A stretch of DNA of 64,000 nucleotides from Spirosoma oryzae (GCF_003002825.1 NZ_PVTE01000015.1:92019-156018); one strand, 5' to 3'. Positions 53,237-61,369 are shown, numbered from the stretch's first letter. Program-made: numbers and translations. Notes: generated by a model from the sequence alone, not told the origin.

Positions 53237-53829
53237 TTAGGAATGCTGTCAAATTCACGGATTTGGATTCCTTTCTCGATCACATAGACAGAAAGGGGTG
53301 GAATGGGGAAGTAACAGGCCTGCTCTTTGAAGATGGCAGACGCCCGTACTGCTCGGCCTATTTCATACCGACCGACAAGCTACCCCAGGGGTTCGACCTG
53401 GATGATATTGGCGAGTTTGGCGGCACGTTCGCAAAGGTTAAGGAATTTACCTATGTCGGCACCGAGCGGTTCGTTGTTGACTTTATGGTTTTCCCGCGAT
53501 CCCTATGCGGATATGTTGAAGTAGACAGCGACGGCTCTATTACTTTTGCAGATGATACATCTACAAACGACGGATCGGACATGAACTTTGTAATCAATCT
53601 ACAGGACGTAGCAGGGCAGGAATACTACCTAGCCGCCGATGGCAGAATGATAAATCTAGCCAGCACTGAGACTGATGAACCGTTACTGTTGAAGACCAAC
53701 AAACAGGTCACAAAGCAGATTGCCAGCTTGCGCGAGAAATACCCGCAGACATGCCGTATTACCGCCGTAGAGCGACGCGACTTTGAAGACAGGCGGAAGG
53801 CCGTCCAACACCCTGACGACGCTGTATAA
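53233..53829 (+). CDS. hypothetical protein, 198 aa
   Basis: An acidic soluble protein with no recognised domain (FTDLDSFLDHIDRKGWNGEV, LPQGFDLDDIGEFGGTFAKV). It overlaps the toprim gene by 4 bp (ATGA), so it is translationally coupled to it. A good terminator follows. By association it may be a partner or regulator of the primase-like protein. Confidence 0.6.
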   Translation: MIRNAVKFTDLDSFLDHIDRKGWNGEVTGLLFEDGRRPYCSAYFIPTDKLPQGFDLDDIGEFGGTFAKVKEFTYVGTERFVVDFMVFPRSLCGYVEVDSDGSITFADDTSTNDGSDMNFVINLQDVAGQEYYLAADGRMINLASTETDEPLLLKTNKQVTKQIASLREKYPQTCRITAVERRDFEDRRKAVQHPDDAV

Positions 53830-53874
53830 GCCAATTGTGAAGGTTGGAAAGGGGAAAGAAAGCATTGACAGAAC

Positions 53875-53899
53875 AGGGGCGGAGTTTGCCCCTTTTTTT
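53875..53899 (+). terminator. rho-independent terminator
   Basis: AGGGGC (53875-53880) pairs with GCCCCT (53888-53893) around a 7-base loop and is followed by a seven-T run. It closes the DUF3945-toprim transcript. Confidence 0.85.
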
Positions 53900-53909
53900 G
53901 TGTCATTAT

Positions 53910-53983
53910 TTTACATTAAATGTATATTATTATTTGCTATTTAATGTAAAAGGCCGTACCTTAGATATGTAATTAAAACATAG
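53910..53983 (+). promoter_or_regulatory. promoter-operator-leader module A
   Basis: A 12-bp perfect inverted repeat TTTACATTAAAT (53910-53921) / ATTTAATGTAAA (53939-53950) brackets the -33 element TTTG (53933-53936). After a 20-base spacer comes TACCTTAG (53957-53964), a -7-like element, and the leader 15-mer GTAATTAAAACATAG (53969-53983). The ATG of the next gene is at 53989. An almost identical module lies at 57846-57919. Confidence 0.7.
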
Positions 53984-53988
53984 CAAAC

Positions 53989-54192
53989 ATGACGGTTGAG
54001 ACGGAAGTACCCTTTGATTTCGAGTTCAGCTACACCCCCGGCGAACGCGCAGACCGCGACTATCCCGGTTCCAATCCAGAGGTTGTTATCACCCACGTTA
54101 CCCTATTTGGCGTCACGATTCCGCTGGAATCCCTGAGCAAAGAGGTAATAGACCAAATGGTCGATGAGGTGCTGGAACGCTACGTAGACTAA
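53989..54192 (+). CDS. hypothetical small protein, 67 aa
   Basis: An acidic protein of unknown family (PFDFEFSYTPGERADRDYPG, LSKEVIDQMVDEVLERYVD). Strong support for expression comes from the complete promoter module immediately upstream. It may be a small plasmid regulator or an inhibitor of a host system, since tiny acidic proteins in leading regions are often such, but this is inference. Confidence 0.6.
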   Translation: MTVETEVPFDFEFSYTPGERADRDYPGSNPEVVITHVTLFGVTIPLESLSKEVIDQMVDEVLERYVD

Positions 54193-54261
54193 CCAATCAG
54201 CCTACCCGGAGGGCCAAATCCGGGAACTTCTTCACCTCATACCGTCAGCCCCGTTACAGCC

Positions 54262-54591
54262 ATGAACACAGTATCAACCACCGCCCCCAGCCGCGCCGAC
54301 GTAGTAGCCTTTGCGTGGCAGATCGCCAGAGCCGCCAAACTGCCTTTTGGCGAAGCCAGCAAAAAAGCATGGGCCACCCGCAAACTACAAGGCCAGATGC
54401 AACAGCGGGCCGTCAGCTTCTTCTACCGCAAGGGCGACGGAACCGAACGCTTTGCGGTAGGGGATATGCTTGCCGCGCCAGCACCGGAGAAAGCCAGCGG
54501 CAAGCCTACCAACGCGCTAGTCGTGCGCTACTATGACACCCTCGCCGGAGGTTGGCGCAGTTTCCGAGCCGACCGCCTGATAGTCGCCTGA
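54262..54591 (+). CDS. SH3-like beta-barrel protein (DUF2693-like)
   Basis: A 109-residue protein. The pattern FGEASKKAWATRKLQGQMQQ, AVSFFYRKGDGTERFAVGDM and YYDTLAGGWRSFRADRLI is that of the DUF2693/SH3-fold small proteins common in Bacteroidota mobile elements. The function is unknown. It lies 69 bp downstream of the small acidic gene and probably belongs to the same transcript. Confidence 0.7.
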   Translation: MNTVSTTAPSRADVVAFAWQIARAAKLPFGEASKKAWATRKLQGQMQQRAVSFFYRKGDGTERFAVGDMLAAPAPEKASGKPTNALVVRYYDTLAGGWRSFRADRLIVA

Positions 54592-54655
54592 CTCATTACC
54601 CCGAAGGCCGGACGGGTTGTTCCGGCCACCTTTCACCCCTTTACGCATTACCACT

Positions 54656-55363
54656 ATGGCAAAGAGCAACGCCACCCATAACACCACTACCCCCGAAGTA
54701 CCCGCGCTGAAATCGCACCAGACCTTTAACCAGGCTACCGGCGAGATCGGAAGCAAGTTCAAGTATCTGGAAGGCCACCCCCGGCAATACCGGTTCGATG
54801 CCAAAGAAGGCACGTTTTCAATCAATGGTACGGAGAAGCTAGGGCCAACCCTTTCGTTTCAACCCTTTGCGTGGCGCATCTTCAACGATAGCATTCTGAA
54901 CATGGGACCGAAGCTATGGGCCGAACTGTTCTTTGTTGATGAAAAGAATTGTGTGTCGGTCGTGATGTTTCACGGCTATTCAGTGGACAATATTTTCCGC
55001 CTGATTGAGCCACTGTATTACGACGACCAGACGCTTGCTGATGTGGTAATCACAGTAGTAGCGGAGAAGAAGGAGAACACCAAGATTACCCCGAAAGGCA
55101 TCTACTACATCGCCAACTTTTCGTACAAGTTAGCGAAGGACACCGACCGGACAGCCCAGCTAAAAGAGTTCGGGCAGGATACACGCATCTTCCGGCAGGA
55201 GACGGTAACGGACTTAGCCACTATCAAAACGGCGCTGAACTATTACAATCCGTTCGCCAACGGGGATGAACCGGAAGCCCTACCGGAAGGCTCTACGCAA
55301 CAGGAGGTAAACGACGCGGTTGAGCAGCACTACGCCGAGCAAGCCGAGCAGACAGAGCAATAG
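54656..55363 (+). CDS. hypothetical leading-region protein, 235 aa
   Basis: From ATG 54656. A soluble protein with a Thr/Asn-rich start, a conserved-looking core (LSFQPFAWRIFNDSILNMGP, KLWAELFFVDEKNCVSVVMF) and an acidic Glu/Gln-rich tail. No family is recognised with certainty, but the core is typical of conserved hypothetical plasmid proteins of Bacteroidota. It could be a single-strand-DNA or recombination-associated factor, as it sits between DUF2693-like and methyltransferase genes; this is inference. Confidence 0.6.
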   Translation: MAKSNATHNTTTPEVPALKSHQTFNQATGEIGSKFKYLEGHPRQYRFDAKEGTFSINGTEKLGPTLSFQPFAWRIFNDSILNMGPKLWAELFFVDEKNCVSVVMFHGYSVDNIFRLIEPLYYDDQTLADVVITVVAEKKENTKITPKGIYYIANFSYKLAKDTDRTAQLKEFGQDTRIFRQETVTDLATIKTALNYYNPFANGDEPEALPEGSTQQEVNDAVEQHYAEQAEQTEQ

Positions 55364-55427
55364 CCATTAGAACGAGTCGGGCGGCTGAGGTGATAGCCAG
55401 CCGCCCCCGCTCAAAACAGCCCAGCAC

Positions 55428-55940
55428 ATGACCGCTCAATTTCCCCCCATCAAAACCGTTGTCGGCAAACTGCTGCTTAACAGTTGGTCCGCCGAGTACG
55501 CGCTGAATATCAAACCGGCCTGCGCGGATCGTGACTTTTTGAATAGTGCGCTGAATTGGGCGCAACCGCAGGCCTACTACGCGGCTCTGTTCTCGATGCG
55601 GGCGCGACTGGCCGCAGACGATGTACACATGGCTGACCCGAAGGCCATTGAGAAACTTATGATTCGGTGGGCGCAGGACGGGGTATTTGGCGAACCTATG
55701 CGGACCAACCCCTTTGCCGATCTGTTCAACGCGCCCCGCCTACGGGTAACCGGCCCCGAAGCAGCCGCCCGGCATATTGAACTGACAAACCGGGTTCATG
55801 CCTTCGCCATCCTGAACGAAACCTACATCAGCAGCCGGGTAGGGGAGCCTACCTACCGGCGCATTATCGCCGACCTGCCCGACTACCTGCGAAACGGCTT
55901 TGTCGGTGCCCGCACTACGCTGATCCTGTCCGAGGACTAA
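55428..55940 (+). CDS. hypothetical protein, 170 aa
   Basis: A mostly helical soluble protein (AQPQAYYAALFSMRARLAAD, RHIELTNRVHAFAILNETYI) with no recognised domain. Spacing of 64 bp from the previous gene and 83 bp to the methyltransferase places it in the same plus-strand array. Confidence 0.6.
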   Translation: MTAQFPPIKTVVGKLLLNSWSAEYALNIKPACADRDFLNSALNWAQPQAYYAALFSMRARLAADDVHMADPKAIEKLMIRWAQDGVFGEPMRTNPFADLFNAPRLRVTGPEAAARHIELTNRVHAFAILNETYISSRVGEPTYRRIIADLPDYLRNGFVGARTTLILSED

Positions 55941-56023
55941 AGGCGCTCGATACTTTCTCCCCTTTTCCAATTCTGACCATCTACCCCGTACCCAAACTTG
56001 AGTACGCTAGCCGCCCTGTTGCC

Positions 56024-57424
56024 ATGAACGCCGAATACTACCCAACGCCCCGCCCTGTTATCGCCAAGATGCTGAACGGCATCGACGCCCGTAGTTTGAA
56101 AGCCAAACAGATTTTGGAGCCACAGGCAGGGGAGGGCGCGCTGCTCGACTACCTGACCGGCATTTGTGGCGTATCCAGCCGCAACGTGTACGCCATCGAA
56201 GAAGATGCCGACCTAGCCTATACGTTGCAGGGCAAAGACTACAAAGTCATTCACAACGACTTTCTGACCTATTCCGGTGATTACCTGTTCGACCTGATCC
56301 TGATGAACCCACCGTTCAGCAACGGCGACGAGCACCTGCTGAAAGCGTGGGAGGTGATGCAGGAGGGAGATATAGTTTGTCTGTTGAACGCCGAAACGAT
56401 CCGCAACCCCTACACCAGTCGGCGGAAGTACTTGGCCAAGGTGATCGACGATTTTGGCAGCGTGGAGTACTTGGGCGACTGCTTTAGCCAGGCTACCCGC
56501 CGAACGGACGTAGACGTTGCACTCGTGCGGCTTCACAAGGCCGAGAAAGACCCCCGGTTCGATTTCTCATTCAGCGGCAACGCCGAACGTAAGTTCGATT
56601 TCAGTGAGGAGCTGATCAGCGATCAACTGGCCATGAACGATCTGACCGGCGCACTGCTACGGCAGTACGAAATGACCAAAAGCGCTTACGTCGGCTACAT
56701 CAAAGCCCGGAAGGAATTGGAGTTCTATTCGCAAGGGCTCATTTACAGCCATAACAGCGTTACCAAACTAGCTGATGAGAATTACAGCCCCAACCTCAGC
56801 GCGTCTTACAACGGCTTTCTGAACAGCTTCAAGTCGGAAGCCTGGAGCATGATTCTAGGCAAGCTCAACGTCGGTAAGTTTCTGACCAACAGCGTAATGA
56901 AAGACTTCGAGAAGTACAAGAAGTCACAGGGGGCAATGGACCTCACGCGGGAGAACATTCTCAGCATGGTACAAATACTGATTATGAACCGGGGCAGCAT
57001 TATGGAAAAAGCGGTTGTTGACGTGTTCGACATCTTCACCAAGTACCATAAGGAGAACCGCTGCCATGTGGAGGGCTGGAAGACAAATGACTATTGGAAG
57101 GTCAACAAAAAGATCATTCTACCTTACTACCTGGACGATATTCGTTGGTCTACTTACTACAGCACCAGTCACCGCTGTTATCAGGAGTTTGCCGACATTG
57201 AAAAGGTTATGTGCTACCTGACAGGGCGGGACTACGCCCAGACGCCCAGCATAAAGGACTTTATCAGTAAGGTGCGAATCGGTGATAGTGGCGAGCACGA
57301 AAGCACATTCTTCTACTTCCGTTGCTACAAAAAGGGTACGCTGCACTTACGGTTCAAAGACGAGAAGTTATGGGAGGAGTTTAACCGGCAGGCCTGTAAG
57401 GGCAAAATGTGGCTACCTGATTGA
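56024..57424 (+). CDS. N6-adenine DNA methyltransferase-like protein with DUF4942 domain
   Basis: A 466-residue protein. The N-terminal Rossmann domain has motif I ILEPQAGEGALLDYL (about residues 28-42) and the catalytic motif IV LILMNPPFSNGDEH (about 90-103), typical of gamma-type adenine methyltransferases. The C-terminal half (LSASYNGFLNSFKSEAWSM, YWKVNKKIILPYYL) corresponds to DUF4942, often fused to such enzymes on Bacteroidota mobile elements. No cognate endonuclease is adjacent, so it is probably an orphan that shields the plasmid from restriction (inference). Confidence 0.8.
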   Translation: MNAEYYPTPRPVIAKMLNGIDARSLKAKQILEPQAGEGALLDYLTGICGVSSRNVYAIEEDADLAYTLQGKDYKVIHNDFLTYSGDYLFDLILMNPPFSNGDEHLLKAWEVMQEGDIVCLLNAETIRNPYTSRRKYLAKVIDDFGSVEYLGDCFSQATRRTDVDVALVRLHKAEKDPRFDFSFSGNAERKFDFSEELISDQLAMNDLTGALLRQYEMTKSAYVGYIKARKELEFYSQGLIYSHNSVTKLADENYSPNLSASYNGFLNSFKSEAWSMILGKLNVGKFLTNSVMKDFEKYKKSQGAMDLTRENILSMVQILIMNRGSIMEKAVVDVFDIFTKYHKENRCHVEGWKTNDYWKVNKKIILPYYLDDIRWSTYYSTSHRCYQEFADIEKVMCYLTGRDYAQTPSIKDFISKVRIGDSGEHESTFFYFRCYKKGTLHLRFKDEKLWEEFNRQACKGKMWLPD

Positions 57425-57431
57425 TTTGTAG

Positions 57432-57461
57432 GGGTTTTTCGTACCGTGGTACGAAAAACCC
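57432..57461. terminator. 14-bp perfect hairpin after methyltransferase gene
   Basis: GGGTTTTTCGTACC (57432-57445) and GGTACGAAAAACCC (57448-57461) are perfect inverted repeats with only GT between them, 7 bp after the stop codon. It may act as a terminator in either direction, although no T tract follows, or as a protein-binding site. Confidence 0.5.
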
Positions 57462-57515
57462 AATGCGACGATTTAAAGACATTTTTTAAACCATTGCGAA
57501 ATTGGAACGGGAGAA

Positions 57516-57710
57516 ATGAAGCAGTTAACCAGTGGCAGCCGCGTAAAGGTCAGCGTCTACAAAAACGGGTTCTTTGTCAACAGCTACACCGGTAGCGTTA
57601 TAGCGTTTACAAAGACTGGTCTAGTGAAGGTCAAGCCAGATTCACCCATGGCCGGCATCAAATGCGTATCGGCCGACAATGTGAAAGTCATAGCCGAAGC
57701 CCCCCAGTAA
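57516..57710 (+). CDS. hypothetical small protein, 64 aa
   Basis: A basic beta-rich protein (SRVKVSVYKNGFFVNSYTGS, VIAFTKTGLVKVKPDSP) that looks like a small SH3- or KOW-type barrel. No family is recognised. A stable hairpin follows its stop. Confidence 0.5.
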   Translation: MKQLTSGSRVKVSVYKNGFFVNSYTGSVIAFTKTGLVKVKPDSPMAGIKCVSADNVKVIAEAPQ

Positions 57711-57715
57711 CAAGA

Positions 57716-57742
57716 GAAGCCAGCCCGATCCGGGTTGGCTTC
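57716..57742 (+). terminator. hairpin after 64-aa gene
   Basis: GAAGCCAGCCCG (57716-57727) pairs with CGGGTTGGCTTC (57731-57742) with one G-T pair and a 3-base loop. No T tract follows. The leader 15-mer begins 4 bp later, at 57746. Confidence 0.5.
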
Positions 57743-57745
57743 TGC

Positions 57746-57760
57746 GTAATTAAAACATAG
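57746..57760 (+). repeat. leader 15-mer without a clear gene
   Basis: An exact copy of GTAATTAAAACATAG followed by TTTTTGTGGGAGC. A 39-codon frame could start at GTG 57766 but runs into the next promoter, so this copy may be a relic of a deleted gene. Confidence 0.45.
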
Positions 57761-57845
57761 TTTTTGTGGGAGCATCACTGCGCCCGCATTACACCAACGC
57801 CCTGATTGGCTGTTTTGGTTCTCACTGGATACCGTTCAAACTATA

Positions 57846-57919
57846 TTTACATAATAAGTACATTTTAATTTGCTATTTACTGTAAATGCATCTACCTTAG
57901 TATTGTAATTAAAACATAG
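57846..57919 (+). promoter_or_regulatory. promoter-operator-leader module B
   Basis: TTTACA (57846-57851) and TGTAAA (57881-57886) flank TTTG (57869-57872). After a 20-base spacer there is TACCTTAG (57893-57900), then GTAATTAAAACATAG (57905-57919), and the ATG at 57926. Element order and spacing equal those of module A at 53910, so both genes probably share a regulator. Confidence 0.7.
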
Positions 57920-57925
57920 GAAAAG

Positions 57926-58315
57926 ATGCGATTAATCAAGATTGACCCTAACACTCAGACCATTGAGTACGTCGAAAGCACCGGCAAACTGAATAGCCTG
58001 CGCGAGTTGATTGAGTGCCGCATGATCGACGTATGCGCCCGTCAGGACAACGGCGATTCGTTGACCGTCGACGACGAAGCTCTGTTCCTGGAGCCGCAGC
58101 CGTTCGCCTTCCGTTTTGGTAACTACGGCCAACCCGTTCACGGAATCGCTTTGCTTACTGGCACCGACGAGGAGGGCCGTACGGCTGAACCCACAATGAC
58201 GCTCGAAGAAGCGCAGCAATGTGTCGAATGGATGGGCAACGTATATACGTCACCGTCATTCACGGTAGTCCCGCTTTATGACCGGGTTTTGATGCCGGGT
58301 ATCTATCCTAATTGA
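57926..58315 (+). CDS. DUF3846-like protein
   Basis: A 129-residue protein starting MRLIKIDPNTQTIEYVES. DUF3846 features follow: LRELIECRMIDVCARQDNGD, then VDDEALFLEPQPFAFRFGNY and GIALLTGTDEEG. DUF3846 proteins are small, acidic, common on plasmids and phages, and of unknown function. It is preceded by promoter module B. Confidence 0.72.
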   Translation: MRLIKIDPNTQTIEYVESTGKLNSLRELIECRMIDVCARQDNGDSLTVDDEALFLEPQPFAFRFGNYGQPVHGIALLTGTDEEGRTAEPTMTLEEAQQCVEWMGNVYTSPSFTVVPLYDRVLMPGIYPN

Positions 58316-58376
58316 TACCACAAAAGCCGGAAGGGGGGCGACTCCCTTCCCGTTTCAACCCACTAATCGATTAGCT

Positions 58377-58715
58377 ATGTTCCTCATCAAGATCACCAAC
58401 AGCCACCCCGTCACCAATCGGCTGAAAGAATACATCGATAAACAGCTGCGGCAGTTGGAGTGCATGAACGTGGCAGACCCCGAAACGCTCAGGAAGCATT
58501 TAGAACGCATCGTACACCGGGCGAACGTCTGCCACCCGCGCTGCCATCCGCTTAAGTCTTATCTGAATCCGGCCTACACGAAAGGCGATTACACGGCAGG
58601 GGTAAGCGAACTGATTCAGTTCAGTTTGTACGCCCACCGGGGCACTTTCGAGGGTACACCCGCGCCAACACCAATGCCCGCCGAGCAGGGAAGGCAGGCA
58701 ACCCTATTCTCGTAG
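58377..58715 (+). CDS. hypothetical protein, 112 aa
   Basis: A helical basic protein (TNRLKEYIDKQLRQLECMNV) with a central CHPRCHP motif (HRANVCHPRCHPLKSYLNPA) that could bind a metal ion. The C-terminus is Pro/Ala/Thr-rich and ends in RQATLFS. The latter resembles a clamp-binding QxxLF-type peptide (Q-A-T-L-F), which suggests contact with the replication sliding clamp; this is speculative. The family is not recognised. Confidence 0.5.
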   Translation: MFLIKITNSHPVTNRLKEYIDKQLRQLECMNVADPETLRKHLERIVHRANVCHPRCHPLKSYLNPAYTKGDYTAGVSELIQFSLYAHRGTFEGTPAPTPMPAEQGRQATLFS

Positions 58716-58803
58716 CGGCTCAAAACACTATTCAGTAAATCATCAAATCATTTCGGGGGAGCCGTTCGGCACTCACCTACACCTTTTATTTCCCTTTCCA
58801 ACC

Positions 58804-59451
58804 ATGGAATACCGTTCAATGCCTCGCTATGCGAACTCTGACCTTAGCCAGTTTCGTGATCAACTATTGGGCCTGCCTGCCCGCAAACCATCTACAGCAG
58901 CCCTCGTCTTTGGGACGCTGTTTCATAGTCTGACGCTGGAACAACAGCCACCGACGGGCATCAATCCGAAGCTGGATGTTCAGCTCATTGCTATGCGTGA
59001 TTCGGTCATGCAATGCGACTTTGCCCGTAACGCCATCCAAACCGGACGGGTCGAACTGGTGCAGACGTGGGAGGACGAACTAACAGGCTTGCCCTGCAAA
59101 GGAAAGCTTGATATATGGTGCGATCGGGACGAAACGATAGTAGACCTCAAATCGACCAGTGCGCGCTCCTACGGCGAGTTTCTAAAGTGCTGTGAAGACT
59201 ACGACTACGACCGGCAGGCAGCGTTCTACCTTGACGGCAACCCGTTTGCAAAACGGTTCGTCATTATTGGTGTTCAGAAGACTGCCCCGTTCCAGGTCTT
59301 CTACTTTGAAGCCACAGCTGCGCGGGGTTGCATCGAGATGGGCCGTAAGAAGTACGGGGCCCTACTTCGGGATATTGAGCGATTCGGCTTTACACCTACC
59401 TCGTGGGACAAGAAGGCGGTTTACCTGCAACCACTTAGCCAGGCTGCCTAA
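58804..59451 (+). CDS. RecE-like PD-(D/E)xK exonuclease-fold protein
   Basis: A 215-residue protein. The motifs are ALVFGTLFHSLTLE (His of the fold), PCKGKLDIWCDRDETIVDLK giving the catalytic D...DxK, and DYDRQAAFYLDG (QxxxY). This order is that of the exodeoxyribonuclease VIII/DUF3799 and Cas4-like group. It is short, close to the catalytic core alone. It could process DNA ends for recombination in the recipient. No RecT or beta annealase is recognised nearby. Confidence 0.75.
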   Translation: MEYRSMPRYANSDLSQFRDQLLGLPARKPSTAALVFGTLFHSLTLEQQPPTGINPKLDVQLIAMRDSVMQCDFARNAIQTGRVELVQTWEDELTGLPCKGKLDIWCDRDETIVDLKSTSARSYGEFLKCCEDYDYDRQAAFYLDGNPFAKRFVIIGVQKTAPFQVFYFEATAARGCIEMGRKKYGALLRDIERFGFTPTSWDKKAVYLQPLSQAA

Positions 59452-59696
59452 TGGAGACGCCGATCACACAGCCAGTTGCCGACGAGGTTCGGCACTGGCA
59501 GGTTGGCGACCTGTTCACGCTGGGCGTATCAACCGAGCGGAAGCTGGTCATCAACGTTACTGACGACCGGGTGGGGGTGATTGCTGAGAGTAAATTCTAC
59601 AGCTGGTACGGGCATCAACCACAGATCACCGTTAATTACAAGTGTAGTAAGATGGAGCGTGCGACGAGCAGGCCCAGCAAGTTAGTCTTAATGTAA
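59451..59696 (+). CDS. hypothetical protein, 81 aa
   Basis: It starts on the A of the nuclease stop codon (TAATG), so the two are translationally coupled. It is beta-rich in the first 60 residues (WQVGDLFTLGVSTERKLVIN) with a basic C-terminus. It may be a small partner of the nuclease. The family is not recognised. Confidence 0.5.
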   Translation: METPITQPVADEVRHWQVGDLFTLGVSTERKLVINVTDDRVGVIAESKFYSWYGHQPQITVNYKCSKMERATSRPSKLVLM

Positions 59697-59891
59697 AAAT
59701 GATAATTGAACTAGCGAAACTAAAATTGAAGCAGTTAAGACGGTAAACGATATAATTCCCAATCAATAAGCAATCGTCAATTGGCACTATTGATGAACAC
59801 AATGACGTATTACTGTCTGGCATATACCTTAAGTGTTCATCTGAAGCGTCAACGGTATTGCAAGAACAACCTTGAACTCCCTACTACTATA

Positions 59892-60533
59892 ATGGATAAG
59901 TCACTTGAATTCTTTGAAGATACTCTCCGTACCAGCATTGCAGATCTGTCTCAGTTGATCCGTAGAGAAGCACTGATAAATAGCCCCACAGAGCACCAAA
60001 AGGCCCTCAGCAGTATTGTTTACTTTACGTTATTGAAGGACGAACTTAGCCGGCTGTTAAGCGCTGAAAACGCCGTAATCGTCACCGTTCAGCGAGTCCT
60101 AGAAGGAAAACCCTTCGAAAGCAATGATTTGATTCTGTCCGAAGATTCAGCTACTACAGCACAAGAATATTGCTATTCATTCTTTACCCGGATTGATTGT
60201 CCACTCGGCTCGGCTAGTGTGGAACTTGGTAATTGGATTGCCAGCTACGTCGACCAACAGCAGAGTATTCGGGACTCGTTTACTCACTACTTCCCAGATG
60301 TACAATTCTTACTAGGCGAAGTTGATTCCGCTGGCGTAATCAACACACACTCAATCAGTGAAGCTGAGTTGTTTGATTCACGGACTCGCGGACTGTTAGA
60401 TGACATTGAGCGTAACCGAGCACTGATTGAATTTAACGAGCGTATGTTACTGGTCAAGAGTCTTCTTGAGCGCAACGCGTCTGCCGTACAGATCCTATCA
60501 GTCCTACTTAACGAACCACTCATATATGAGTAA
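59892..60533 (+). CDS. hypothetical protein, 213 aa (first of overlapping triad)
   Basis: From ATG 59892 (MDKSLEFFEDTLRTSIADLS). An acidic, almost wholly helical soluble protein (IRREALINSPTEHQKALSSI, DDIERNRALIEFNERMLLVK). No domain is recognised. It overlaps the next gene by 8 bp. The base composition is more AT-rich than the preceding genes, hinting at a separate origin. In-frame codons exist back to 59781 but look noncoding. Confidence 0.55.
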   Translation: MDKSLEFFEDTLRTSIADLSQLIRREALINSPTEHQKALSSIVYFTLLKDELSRLLSAENAVIVTVQRVLEGKPFESNDLILSEDSATTAQEYCYSFFTRIDCPLGSASVELGNWIASYVDQQQSIRDSFTHYFPDVQFLLGEVDSAGVINTHSISEAELFDSRTRGLLDDIERNRALIEFNERMLLVKSLLERNASAVQILSVLLNEPLIYE

Positions 60534-60906
60534 GCAAATAGACAACGAAGTTTTATTTAATGCGGTCGAGGCAGAGCTGGTCAGGCGGCACGCCGTCGGT
60601 GAAACACCAGACGCGTTCGCTGGTAAGTCAGTTACCGGTGTGCGTGGCGTCATCAAAAACTGCTGGCAACTTTATCACGAGAGCCAAAGTATTATTCGAG
60701 AGGAGAATCGATTGGTTTGGCAACGTGACGCTTTACTGCCGGCGCAGGCCTTGGATACAACTAAATTGGTTAACTCGTTGAAGCATATACGGGAGCTGAT
60801 TGACCTGACCGCTATCGGGCAATACCGAATGCCTACTTATTGCGAGGAATCGTCCGTTGCCTTATTGGATCTAATAACCAAATTCTATGTTAAACTCCGG
60901 AGCTAG
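60526..60906 (+). CDS. hypothetical protein, 126 aa (second of triad)
   Basis: From ATG 60526, inside the end of the first gene. A helical protein (EVLFNAVEAELVRRHAVGET, VNSLKHIRELIDLTAIGQY) of unknown family. The last 20 bp may be shared with the next gene if that starts at 60887. Tight packing suggests a co-translated complex. Confidence 0.5.
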   Translation: MSKQIDNEVLFNAVEAELVRRHAVGETPDAFAGKSVTGVRGVIKNCWQLYHESQSIIREENRLVWQRDALLPAQALDTTKLVNSLKHIRELIDLTAIGQYRMPTYCEESSVALLDLITKFYVKLRS

Positions 60907-60946
60907 CCCACCTGCCGTGCTATTAAAATTCGCTTTCTTTGCCTTC

Positions 60947-61369
60947 ATGAAGAAGGATGAACCTGCCCCAACGCTCACCGATGATCAGATCCTAGCCGCA
61001 TCGCATCGCTATTCAGCCGTGCTCAGCAAGATCGATGATTTGTTTAGCAAGGCAGGAGACGACCTGATTTCGGGCACACCAGCGACGGTTTACCTCAAGC
61101 GTATGGGACACCGGCAACTTTCCAACGAAGACGTCGCCAATCTGATAAAGGGGGTGGGGTCCGATGAGGATAAACAGGCTTTCGCTGGCTTTGAGAAAGC
61201 ACAGAGGGCGATGACTCAACGTATTAAGATTGCCAAGGCCAAAGGTGTTATTCTGGCTCAGGCAGAGATAACTCAACCCGAGTGGCGTAAACGGCAGGAA
61301 ACCCCCTCAGTGTGGAAGCCAGAGCAGATCAATCAGGTCATTGACGTGCTGAAACGAATTCGTGTGTAA
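60947..61369 (+). CDS. hypothetical protein, 140 aa (third of triad)
   Basis: The preferred start is ATG 60947 (MKKDEPAPTLTDDQILAASH); ATG 60887 would add 20 residues with a hydrophobic stretch. A Lys-rich helical protein (FEKAQRAMTQRIKIAKAKGV) ends in INQVIDVLKRIRV. Not recognised. It ends the triad; the resolvase regulatory region follows. Confidence 0.5.
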   Translation: MKKDEPAPTLTDDQILAASHRYSAVLSKIDDLFSKAGDDLISGTPATVYLKRMGHRQLSNEDVANLIKGVGSDEDKQAFAGFEKAQRAMTQRIKIAKAKGVILAQAEITQPEWRKRQETPSVWKPEQINQVIDVLKRIRV

